Below are positions 21,329 to 29,614 of a stretch of DNA of 64,000 bases, one piece after another; position 1 is the first letter of the stretch, and every line of letters starts with the position of its first letter. The stretch lies in the NCBI RefSeq assembly GCF_034471385.1, contig NZ_JARGYU010000003.1:62001-126000 (forward strand), given 5' to 3'. The notes under the pieces were generated by a model. That model searched no databases. It worked only from the letters and a program-made list of their open reading frames with translations, and was not told the origin of the DNA. The DNA comes from Lyticum sinuosum. Lineage in GTDB: Bacteria; Pseudomonadota; Alphaproteobacteria; Rickettsiales; Midichloriaceae. A program made the position numbers and the translations under genes.

Positions 21329-21658
21329 ATGTCAAAAAATACAGATACAAAAATATTAGATGATATTCATAAATTAATATCTACACATAATATAATTTTA
21401 TTTATGAAGGGAGACCCAGAAAATCCGATGTGTGGATTTTCTTCTACTGTGGTAAATATACTTAAACTATGTGGTGTGAAAGATTTTTTCTATGTCAATG
21501 TTTTAGAAGATGAGAATATAAGACAAGGAATCAAAGATTATGCGAATTGGCCAACAATACCACAACTTTACATTAGTCAAAAATTTATAGGTGGATGTGA
21601 TATATGCAAAGAAATGTACAAAGATGGATCATTAAAAGAGTTAATAGATACTATATAA
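21329..21658 (+). CDS. grxD: Monothiol glutaredoxin (CGFS type)
   Basis: A small iron-sulfur carrier that binds a [2Fe-2S] cluster with glutathione. The active site is MCGFSSTVV (the CGFS motif), preceded by IILFMKGDPENP and followed by the cis-Pro segment WPTIPQLYI and GGCDI (glutathione-binding). At 109 aa it has the usual length. It lies alone between two large spacers. Confidence 0.95.
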   Translation: MSKNTDTKILDDIHKLISTHNIILFMKGDPENPMCGFSSTVVNILKLCGVKDFFYVNVLEDENIRQGIKDYANWPTIPQLYISQKFIGGCDICKEMYKDGSLKELIDTI

Positions 21659-22156
21659 TTTATTAAATAAATTATCACAAAATAAATAATTTCTCTTTAA
21701 TTATTAATTAAACATATAAAATTTTTACCAAAATATATGATTTTTAGATAATGAATTTAGATAAAATAGTGTATCATATTATGGTTTCTATTAATTATTA
21801 TTAATTATTATTAGATAACTAATATAAAAAAATATGCATAAAATTAAATATGATAACTCATAATTAAATATAAATTCTTTTCCTATACCTATAAGTTATA
21901 GTTAATTATTTATAGTTATATAACGACAATAAAATATTATTTCATATAAATAATAAAATAACATTTATTTACATGATAATGCTATTTTTGCTATATATAA
22001 TAAAATAGCAAAAAAATAACATCTTGCATCTCGGCATTGATATTAATATTATATAATCAATTCAAAATATAATCTATTTTGTATTTATGTATTTGTAATT
22101 TCATTACTAGGAGTTATTTTTAATTATTTATTAATATTTTATTTATATAAGTATAA
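21659..22156. other. Gene-free spacer with a 10-bp perfect hairpin
   Basis: About 500 bp without an ORF. A perfect inverted repeat TTTTTGCTAT / ATAGCAAAAA lies at 21985-22014 with a 10-nt loop. Its T- and A-rich arms could act as a weak terminator in either direction. A less A+T-rich patch (CATCTTGCATCTCGGCATTG) follows at about 22020. This is also the leader of secY. Confidence 0.4.
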
Positions 22157-23437
22157 ATGTCTGAGCTTTTTAAAAAAATTCTTATAGTTATTTTATTTTT
22201 AATCATATATCGTTTTGGAACTTATATACCATTACCTGGAATTAATACTGTTGTTCTTGAAGAAATATTCAAAAAAAATTCAGGAGGTATGATTGCAATG
22301 TTTAATATGTTTACAGGTGGTGCTCTTGGAAGAATGTCTATTTTGTCGCTCAATATAATGCCTTATATTACAGCATCAATATTAATACAGTTACTTAGCT
22401 TTAGTTTTAAAGAAATTGAAGAAATAAGAAAAGATGGAATAAGAGGACGTCGTAAAATAACGCAATATACTAAATATTTAGCAATTATTTTAGCTACAAT
22501 ACAATCTTATGGATTTGCTGTTGCTGCAGAGAACATGAAATTACAAGGAACTTATTTAGTTGATAATCCTGGTTTTCTTTTTCGCTTTATTGCAAGTTTA
22601 TCCATGATTGGAGGAACTGTATTTGTAATTTGGTTAACTGAGCAAATAAGTGCAATTGGTATAGGGCAAGGAAGCTCTTTATTAATATTTACAGGAATAG
22701 TAGTTGGAATTCCAAAATCCGTTGCTACTTTACTTGATATGGGAAAAAATGGCACAATAAGTACACCATTTATTATCATGATAATAATTATCTGCATAGG
22801 AATGGTATTTGGGATAATTTTAGTTGAACGTGGATATCGTAAAATTAGTGTTATGTATCCAAAAAGACAAGTAGGAAGACAACTTTATGCTAGTCAAACT
22901 TCATTTATGCCAATAAAAATTAATACATCAGGAGTGATGGCACCGATTTTTGCTAGTTCATTATTAATGTTCCCTATGACAATAATAGGCTTCAATGAAT
23001 CTTCACCAGAGCCTGGTAGTTTTAGTTATAACTTTATATATTACTTTAGTAATGGAAAACCACTATATATTTTAACTTATATTTTTTTAATATTCTTTTT
23101 TAGTTTCTTTTATTCATCTGCTATATTAAATCCTATAGAAACTGCAGAAAATCTAAAAAAATCAAATGCTATTGTTAGTGGACAAAGACCAGGAGAAAGA
23201 ACAGCAAAATATATCAGTGAAATATTAAATAAAATTACAACAATAGGTGCTATATATTTATCATTTATATGTGTTTTACCTGAAATTTTAGTGAATTATT
23301 ATTCTATTCCATTTTATTTAGGTGGAACTAGTTTACTTATTGTAGTAAATGTAATTATTGAATTATTTCAACAATTTCAATCTTATATTATGGGTGGGAA
23401 ATATGGAACAATGCTCCAACAAATGAGAAAAAAATAA
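22157..23437 (+). CDS. secY: Sec translocon channel subunit SecY
   Basis: The ten-helix pore of the general secretory pathway. The start gives KKILIVILFLIIYRFGTYIP, the family N-terminus. Also seen are NMFTGGALGRMSILSLNIMPY (plug region), GIRGRRKITQYTKY, ISAIGIGQGSSLLIFTGI, the large cytoplasmic loop ERGYRKISVMYPKRQVG and SGQRPGERTAKYI near the end. At 426 aa it is of normal length. adk follows after 54 bp on the same strand, the order seen in many spc operons, but no ribosomal protein genes precede it. Confidence 0.96.
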   Translation: MSELFKKILIVILFLIIYRFGTYIPLPGINTVVLEEIFKKNSGGMIAMFNMFTGGALGRMSILSLNIMPYITASILIQLLSFSFKEIEEIRKDGIRGRRKITQYTKYLAIILATIQSYGFAVAAENMKLQGTYLVDNPGFLFRFIASLSMIGGTVFVIWLTEQISAIGIGQGSSLLIFTGIVVGIPKSVATLLDMGKNGTISTPFIIMIIIICIGMVFGIILVERGYRKISVMYPKRQVGRQLYASQTSFMPIKINTSGVMAPIFASSLLMFPMTIIGFNESSPEPGSFSYNFIYYFSNGKPLYILTYIFLIFFFSFFYSSAILNPIETAENLKKSNAIVSGQRPGERTAKYISEILNKITTIGAIYLSFICVLPEILVNYYSIPFYLGGTSLLIVVNVIIELFQQFQSYIMGGKYGTMLQQMRKK

Positions 23438-23491
23438 AAAATAAAAAATAATTTTTAATTAAAAATTAATATTATTAATATAATTATATAA

Positions 23492-24172
23492 ATGAATTTT
23501 TTAAAAAAAAGAAAATTATCTATCATAATGATAGGACCGCCTGGTGTTGGCAAAGGAACTCAATCATCCTTATTAAGTGCTGAATATAACATACCATCTC
23601 TATCATCTGGAGATGTATTAAGAGAAGTAATTAGTTCTAATCTTCCAGAGTATAATTTTATAAGAGAATCTATTGCTGATGGTAAGCTTGTATCTGATAA
23701 TGCAATTATAGATATAATGATAGAAAAAATAAAACAATGCAATCAAGGTTTTATTTTAGATGGATTCCCAAGAAATATGAATCAAGCTTTAATTATTGAT
23801 TCTTTTTTAGATAATATTAAGATAGATTTTAAAATTATTATTAATATTTTTTTAGAAACAGATTTATTATTAAAACGAATATCTGGGCGTTTTTCATGTA
23901 AAAATTGTGGTGCTATATATAATAAATATTTACTACCAACTAAAATAAATGGGGTTTGTGATATATGTAATGGTGAAGAATTTATAACAAGAAAAGATGA
24001 TATAGAAGATATTATTTATAAAAGAATTGATGTATATAATCAAGAAACTAGCCCAATAATTGAATATTATTCCAAGAATTCTAATTTTATTTCGATAAAT
24101 GGAAATGTTGGGAGTAAACAAGAAATATATAATTTAATTCATAAAAAAATAAGAAATATCTTAAAACTATAG
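23492..24172 (+). CDS. adk: Adenylate kinase (zinc-finger LID type)
   Basis: Converts AMP and ATP to two ADP. The P-loop is GPPGVGKGTQ, the AMP-binding segment SSGDVLREV, and the key Arg and Asp lie in FILDGFPRNMNQA. The LID domain is the long form with CKNC and CDIC, a four-cysteine zinc site more typical of Gram-positives and some alphaproteobacteria. At 226 aa it is normal. It is probably co-transcribed with secY. Confidence 0.95.
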   Translation: MNFLKKRKLSIIMIGPPGVGKGTQSSLLSAEYNIPSLSSGDVLREVISSNLPEYNFIRESIADGKLVSDNAIIDIMIEKIKQCNQGFILDGFPRNMNQALIIDSFLDNIKIDFKIIINIFLETDLLLKRISGRFSCKNCGAIYNKYLLPTKINGVCDICNGEEFITRKDDIEDIIYKRIDVYNQETSPIIEYYSKNSNFISINGNVGSKQEIYNLIHKKIRNILKL

Positions 24173-24293
24173 ATTAATAATATCTTAATATCTCTATATA
24201 TTTATATTTTTAATATATGTTGACTTTTTTATACAAAAAGATAATATTAGTTAATATATAAATAATAGATATATAAATAATATTTTTTTAAAT

Positions 24294-24740
24294 ATGAAAA
24301 AAATTGAAGAAGAATATAAGATTAATGGTGAAATAATTAAAAAAAATATACAAAATATACAACCAGCAAAACAATTAAATAATATTGATTGGTTGGATAG
24401 CGTTGAATGTATTATGACTGGAATTATAAGAGATAGTAAAAGTTATTTTTTCCAATCATTTGTTAAAGATCTATTTACTGGTAGATTAAATGAATTATTC
24501 CCCCAAGATCATTTGAAGAATTCTCAACACAGAGTTTCGGATTTAAAAACAAAAATAGACAAAATTGAAGTAGGGATATTTGCACAAATAATAGAAAAAA
24601 TATTAGATTTGTTTGATATTATTGCTTTATATTTAGGATATGAAACTCTTAGATATAAGATGAAAGATTATCTTTTAACAGAAAAATTTGTTGATGATTG
24701 TTTATCTTCTACAAATCAAAATACTCAAATAATTAGATAA
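24294..24740 (+). CDS. Unrecognised 148-aa protein resembling the tail of the OTU-like proteins
   Basis: No known family recognised. No signal peptide is seen. The C-terminal half (residues ~48-130) aligns by eye with the last ~90 residues of the two 650-aa proteins at 26590 and 29612. SKSYFFQSFVK here matches CESYFNQFVK there, VSDLKTKIDKIE matches LSNIKSSIDTIK, and IIEKILDLFDII...G..LRY matches IFKKIYEYILDFLVSIPA...GIKLQRY. It may therefore be a small relative that carries only the tail module, or a remnant of a third copy. It follows adk by 121 bp on the same strand. Confidence 0.7.
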   Translation: MKKIEEEYKINGEIIKKNIQNIQPAKQLNNIDWLDSVECIMTGIIRDSKSYFFQSFVKDLFTGRLNELFPQDHLKNSQHRVSDLKTKIDKIEVGIFAQIIEKILDLFDIIALYLGYETLRYKMKDYLLTEKFVDDCLSSTNQNTQIIR

Positions 24741-24800
24741 TCTTAAAAGAGAGAATTTTACTGATAATTATTTGTTGTCTATGAATAAAACTAATAAAAA

Positions 24801-25173
24801 TATTAATTACTTAATTACTTAAATACAGAAGTTTTTCTGAATTTATATTGATATTTATTTAATTTATTTAGATTAGTTTTATTTAACTTAAGATATTTTT
24901 TAATTTTTAATATTTATTTTGAAATTATAGAAATTTATACATCACAAGAAAATATATTAGATAATTTTTTAATTAAAATCATTATTTTAATCAGTTATCT
25001 ATATTAATTACTTAATTACTTAAATACAGAAGTTTTTCTGAATTTATATTGATATTTATTTAATTTATTTAGATTAATTTTATTTAACTTAAGATATTTT
25101 TTAATTTTTAATATTTATTTTGAAATTATAGAAATTTATACATCACAAGAAAATATATTAGATAATTTTTTAA
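24801..25173 (-). repeat. 172-bp direct duplication copying the 3' end of rpoH
   Basis: Bases 24801-24972 and 25002-25173 are nearly identical, both starting TATTAATTACTTAATTACTT and ending with the codons for the last residues of RpoH (in the minus sense). The right copy overlaps the true 3' end of rpoH; the left copy is an orphan gene end in the spacer. The two are separated by 29 bp. Confidence 0.92.
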
Positions 25174-26002
25174 ATTCTGAAATAAGGGCATAAGTTGGTA
25201 AAGTATTCAAATCATTCACAACTTTTTTCATTTTTGATAATGCTCTTTCTTCAATTTGTCTGATCCTCTCTGATGATACTCCATATTTTAGTGCTAATTC
25301 ACCAAGAGTTTGAATTTTGTTTTTTATTCTTCGAAAAATTATTATTTCTTTTTCTCTTAAATCAAGCTTACTAATTGCTATATTAACAATAGCTTTTTTT
25401 CTTATTTTTTCTTCAGAATTAATTAATTCTTCATCAATATTTAATTTATTATCTGCAATAGATTCATAATTTATACTATTATTAGTATCTTCATCAGATT
25501 TATCAAGGTAAATGATTTTTGCGTTATTTTGATCTTGTGCTAAGAAATTAACATTTGTGATATCTTCATAATTATTAATAAGATTTTGAACTTGTTTTTG
25601 TTTGCAAAATAATTTTTCTCTTAATCTATTATTCGCAATCTTAACTAAAGACCAAGATTTTAGAATAAAGCTTTGGATATGAGATTTTATCCACCATGTC
25701 GCATATGTAGCAATTCTACATCCCATATTTAATTTAAACTTTGAAACAGCATACATTAAACCTATATTTCCTTCAGATATTAAATCAAGAATTGCCAATC
25801 CATAATTACGATAATTCATAGCAATTCTCACAACTAATCTCAAATGCGAAAGTATTATCTTTTTTGCTGCAGATCTATCTCCATATTTATCTATTTTACT
25901 TGTAAGATCAATTTCTTCTTCTAAAGATAGAGTAGGAAATTTACTTATTTCATTGATATAACGGCTTAATTCACATCCCGAATTAAAAACTAAATTTGTC
26001 AT
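25136..26002 (-). CDS. rpoH: Heat-shock sigma factor RpoH (sigma-32)
   Basis: A group 3-like sigma factor directing RNA polymerase to heat-shock promoters. Region 1.2/2 is visible as YINEISKFPTLSLEEE, SHLRLVVRIAMNYRNYG, DLISEGNIGLMYAVSKF and RIATYATWWIKSHIQSFIL, and the region 4.2 helix-turn-helix as LGELALKYGVSSERIRQIEE. The RpoH box (usually Q-R/K-LFFNLR) is degenerate here: NNRLREKLFCKQKQ. At 288 aa it has normal length. Plausible clients in the window are hslU, hslV and htpG. A housekeeping sigma would be much longer. Confidence 0.9.
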   Translation of the reverse strand: MTNLVFNSGCELSRYINEISKFPTLSLEEEIDLTSKIDKYGDRSAAKKIILSHLRLVVRIAMNYRNYGLAILDLISEGNIGLMYAVSKFKLNMGCRIATYATWWIKSHIQSFILKSWSLVKIANNRLREKLFCKQKQVQNLINNYEDITNVNFLAQDQNNAKIIYLDKSDEDTNNSINYESIADNKLNIDEELINSEEKIRKKAIVNIAISKLDLREKEIIIFRRIKNKIQTLGELALKYGVSSERIRQIEERALSKMKKVVNDLNTLPTYALISEFKKLSNIFSCDV

Positions 26003-26589
26003 ATTAATTTATAGAAATTTAAATTAGTGTATTTTTAACTGACATGAAGAAAGATAAACTATAATTTATTATTTATAGTCTGATTTTTATTTTTTTCAAG
26101 TATAGTACATAAAAAAGTGTAGTACATAAATGTTTATTATATAGTATTTTTTATAGATTATATACATAAATATAAATTCATATTTAGTATTATTATTTAT
26201 TCATAAAAAAAATAATTATAGTTAGTAATAGTAATTAGTAATAGTAATTATACTGTAGAGTATTAGCTATATCCTTAAAAATTTGTAATAGATTATATTT
26301 TGAGTTAAAATATATGTTTAAATATATATATAAATTAATTTATATTACTTTCTATTAAAAAATAATTTAAAAATATTTTTTAGTCAGATATTAAATAATT
26401 TATCTAAAATTATTTATAGTGGGAGTGTCAAATAAGAAATTTTTGTTATTAAAAAAAATATATAGTGAAATTTAGAAAAATATAGTAAAATTATATAAAA
26501 ATAATATAATATACAATTTATTATATATTAATTAAAAATATATAGTAAAATTATTATATAAATATAATTTTAACTTATAAATATATATT
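26003..26589. repeat. Spacer holding two duplicated segments (R1 and R2) upstream of the first OTU-like gene
   Basis: R1 at 26211-26345 (135 bp, contains TAGTAATTAGTAATAGTAATT and ACTGTAGAGTATTAGC) recurs apparently without change at 28700-28834. R2 at 26451-26592, ending at the ATG of the OTU-like gene and rich in AAAATATATAGTAAAATTATTATAT, recurs with small differences at 29483-29614 ahead of the second OTU-like gene. These are probably the promoter and leader regions copied with the gene. No ORF seen. Confidence 0.9.
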
Positions 26590-28542
26590 ATGAATACAAT
26601 AGACAAAAATTCAGAGGACTTTGGTTATACTGAGTATTTTAGAACTCACATTTTTTATGATGAAAGTAAAAATAAGATTACGTCTGATAATAAATTAATT
26701 ATTCGTGATATTGAGGAAGAACTTATTAAAAATAATAAACTTAAGATTATTAAGACTTATGATAAACAAGATAAAAAAAAGAAAACTGAAAATGATGAAA
26801 TTTTAGAGGATAATGAAAAAATTTTAAAAAATGCTATAACAAAGGAAACTGGAAATGGTGGAATTGTAGTTCCGAATCAAAAAAATAAGATTATAAATGG
26901 TGAAATTGGAGATACAGTAATAAACACTCTTATAGGAAAAAACTATAGTAAAAATGGTACTCAATTTCATTACATAAAAGGAGATGGTAATTGTGGTCGA
27001 AGATCAATGATGTGGGGAATTTTAATAAGAGCAGCTATTAATATAGAGTCGCAAGATCTAGAGTTAAACCAAAAAGGAAAGAATATTCTTGATATAATGG
27101 AAGCTGATGCAAAATACTTATTAGAAAATGGAGAGGACTCATTCAAGAATGATAATCCGGATAATGGAAATCTAGTAGAGTTATCAAATGTAAGTCAACG
27201 ATTTTCAAAAGAAATCGTTACAGTTTTTAAGGAAAATAATAACGCAAATAATATCTTTAATCTTATTAAATGTATAAGAAATAAACAAATACATTCTGGC
27301 GATTTATTAAAACTTGCAACAGTTGATAGTACTATAAAAGGTAATGTTAAAAATCCTTTAAATATATCTTTAGGATTATCAGCACTTTCTGGATATATGG
27401 CCTATAAAGCTGTTAAATCTTCATTGAAAAATGAAGATGGAAATGCATCATTTTTTGATTTTACAATGTCGCCTCCTAAAGAATATCTTCAGATGGGAGA
27501 AAGTTCTTCTACTGAATCAAGAAAAGCAATTGCTCATAATTTTGGTAATAATATTGATTTTGTAGATATTAATATTAGAAACGACTATGCATATAATGCA
27601 ATACTTTTAACAGGAAGTAATCCAGATGGTTCTTTGAAGATAAAAGAATTAACAAAAATTCTTGATATAAATAATCCAGAACATGTAAAAATAGTTAAGA
27701 AATTTGTTGAAGAACAATTCGAAGAGATAGGATATCAATTTAATGAAAATGAAAAAAATGAGATAACTAGAAAATTAATAGCAAACAAAATTGTTTTTAC
27801 TGAAGAAATTTGTAAGACTTATGATAATTTAAAATTAAAATCTCCTGTGTATTGTATAACAAACAATGGACATACTGTAATGATGACTGATGCAAAAACA
27901 AGAGAAAATCTGAAATATTTAAAGAAAGATATTTTTTCTATAGATCCTGATTTATTAAATAATCAAAAAAGTGGTCTTGGACAATTTCTTAAAGAACACG
28001 CAAATATTAAACATCAAATCCAAGAAAATAAACAATCTGTTGGAGGTAATGAAAATCGTAAAAATAATAGTCAAACTCAAGAATTTCAAGAGAATATTGA
28101 ACAAATTCAACAATCAAATACTGAAAGTGATACTATTTATGATAGTTTTTTGAGAATAATAAATGAAAAGGCTCAAAGAAGTATATCTGAAAAATTATTT
28201 ATTGCACGATATGATTTGAATAAAATTTATACTTCTTGTGATAATCTCTTAAAGCAATCTATTAGAGGTAGTGGTTTACAAAAAGGAAGTCCAGAGGATA
28301 AAATTTATCAAGAAATGCAAGTAAAATTAACTGATATAAAATCAGCTATTAATGATATTAAATTAGAAATAAAGGATATCTCAATCTTCAAAAAAATTTA
28401 TGAATGTGTTTTAGATTTTTTAGTATCTATTCCAGCAATTTTTGGTATAAAACTTCAAAGATATGAGAATAATCAAAAAATTAAGAAAGAAATGAATAAT
28501 ATTATTAATAATACAAATAATATTAATATTAATCGTTATTAA
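26590..28542 (+). CDS. OTU-like cysteine protease domain protein, putative effector (copy 1)
   Basis: A 650-residue protein with no signal peptide or membrane helix. After a variable N-terminal ~125 residues comes KGDGNCGRRSMMWGIL, which matches the D-G-N-C active-site motif of ovarian-tumour (OTU) deubiquitinases; the candidate nucleophile is Cys135. A candidate catalytic His428 stands in PVYCITNNGHTVMMTD, the hydrophobic-strand-His pattern expected at the end of an OTU fold. The Cys-His spacing is ~293 residues, larger than in minimal OTU domains. The C-terminal third is Gln/Asn-rich, then a helical tail (IFKKIYECVLDFLVSIPA). Bacterial OTU proteins are mostly secreted effectors that cut ubiquitin in host cells. 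The fold assignment rests on motifs only. Confidence 0.72.
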   Translation: MNTIDKNSEDFGYTEYFRTHIFYDESKNKITSDNKLIIRDIEEELIKNNKLKIIKTYDKQDKKKKTENDEILEDNEKILKNAITKETGNGGIVVPNQKNKIINGEIGDTVINTLIGKNYSKNGTQFHYIKGDGNCGRRSMMWGILIRAAINIESQDLELNQKGKNILDIMEADAKYLLENGEDSFKNDNPDNGNLVELSNVSQRFSKEIVTVFKENNNANNIFNLIKCIRNKQIHSGDLLKLATVDSTIKGNVKNPLNISLGLSALSGYMAYKAVKSSLKNEDGNASFFDFTMSPPKEYLQMGESSSTESRKAIAHNFGNNIDFVDINIRNDYAYNAILLTGSNPDGSLKIKELTKILDINNPEHVKIVKKFVEEQFEEIGYQFNENEKNEITRKLIANKIVFTEEICKTYDNLKLKSPVYCITNNGHTVMMTDAKTRENLKYLKKDIFSIDPDLLNNQKSGLGQFLKEHANIKHQIQENKQSVGGNENRKNNSQTQEFQENIEQIQQSNTESDTIYDSFLRIINEKAQRSISEKLFIARYDLNKIYTSCDNLLKQSIRGSGLQKGSPEDKIYQEMQVKLTDIKSAINDIKLEIKDISIFKKIYECVLDFLVSIPAIFGIKLQRYENNQKIKKEMNNIINNTNNININRY

Positions 28543-28903
28543 TTAATGATTTAAAAAGATAATAATTGTTATTAGTATAGTTATTATACAATTTTATAAA
28601 ATTATAAAAGTTCTAAATACTATTTATAATATATTCTTTTACAAAATTTTATAAAAAATTATTTACAGTATAAAATTACATATTAATTTAATATGTATAA
28701 ATAATTATAGTTAGTAATAGTAATTAGTAATAGTAATTATACTGTAGAGTATTAGCTATATCCTTAAAAATTTGTAATAGATTATATTTTGAGTTAAAAT
28801 ATATGTTTAAATATATATATAAATTAATTTATATAAACTTTAATTAGAAAAATTATTATATTATTATTGTATTTATACTAATTAGTGTATAAAAAAACTC
28901 TAT
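28543..28903. repeat. Duplicated spacer downstream of OTU copy 1 and upstream of lspA
   Basis: Directly after the stop, TAATTAATGATTTAAAAAGAT recurs after copy 2 (31562). The block at 28625-28690 (TTTTACAAAATTTTATAAAA ... TTTACAGTATAAAATTACAT) recurs at 31637-31703. R1 at 28700-28834 is the second copy of the segment upstream of OTU copy 1 and here lies just upstream of lspA. No ORF. Confidence 0.88.
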
Positions 28904-29422
28904 ATGAAAGATTTAAAAAAAGATTCTATAAAAATATATATAAAAATGTTTTTAATAGGAATTATAATTTTGTTTTTGGATCAGATAACAAAATTCTATG
29001 TGATATCTTATTTTCACTCTATAAAATATAATTCAGATAGAAGTAAATTAATTAATATAAATAATTTTTTTAATATTACTGAAATTCATAATTATGGTAT
29101 TAGTTTTAGTATGCTTGATTCATTTCCAAAAGAAATACTAATAATATTATCATTATGTTTAATAATTTTAATGATTATTTGGATAATAAAGAACTATTTT
29201 AATAATAAATCAATTTACTTTTTGAATTTAATTATTTGGGGAGCTATAGGTAATCTTACAGATAGAATAAAATATGGATATGTTATTGATTTTATAGATA
29301 TTCATATAAAAAATATTCATTATCCTGTATTTAATATTGCTGATATTTGTATTTGTATTGGAGCAATATTATTTACGTTCTATGAATTAAAAAATACTTC
29401 TTTATCCAATAAATCGATATAG
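28904..29422 (+). CDS. lspA: Lipoprotein signal peptidase LspA
   Basis: An inner-membrane aspartic protease that removes signal peptides from lipoproteins. Four membrane helices are apparent. Conserved blocks: LFLDQITKFYV near the N-terminus, NITEIHNYGISFSML (usually N-x-GAAFS), IWGAIGNLTDRIKYGYVIDF with the first catalytic Asp, and FNIADICICIG with the second. At 172 residues it is normal. The gene is sandwiched between two OTU-like paralogues and their repeated flanks. Predicted lipoproteins at 39371 and 47964 would be clients. Confidence 0.93.
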   Translation: MKDLKKDSIKIYIKMFLIGIIILFLDQITKFYVISYFHSIKYNSDRSKLININNFFNITEIHNYGISFSMLDSFPKEILIILSLCLIILMIIWIIKNYFNNKSIYFLNLIIWGAIGNLTDRIKYGYVIDFIDIHIKNIHYPVFNIADICICIGAILFTFYELKNTSLSNKSI

Positions 29423-29482
29423 TAATACTATATTATTAATACAAATCAATTAACCATAATAATATATTATAGGTATAATAAT

Positions 29483-29614
29483 TAAAAAAATATATAGTAA
29501 AATTTAAAAATATATGATAAAAATATATAATATACAATTTATTATATATTAATTAAAAATATATAGTAAAATTATTATATGAATATAATTTATAACTTAT
29601 AAATATATATTATG
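29483..29614 (+). repeat. R2 copy: duplicated leader of the second OTU-like gene
   Basis: This segment matches 26451-26592 with scattered differences and, like it, ends exactly at the start codon. The shared 3' part reads AACTTATAAATATATATTATG. A common leader suggests the two paralogues are controlled alike. Confidence 0.85.

Noticed and set aside
21985..22014. Riboswitch or structured RNA upstream of secY
   Set aside because: Only one A+T-rich hairpin was seen, with no conserved riboswitch core.
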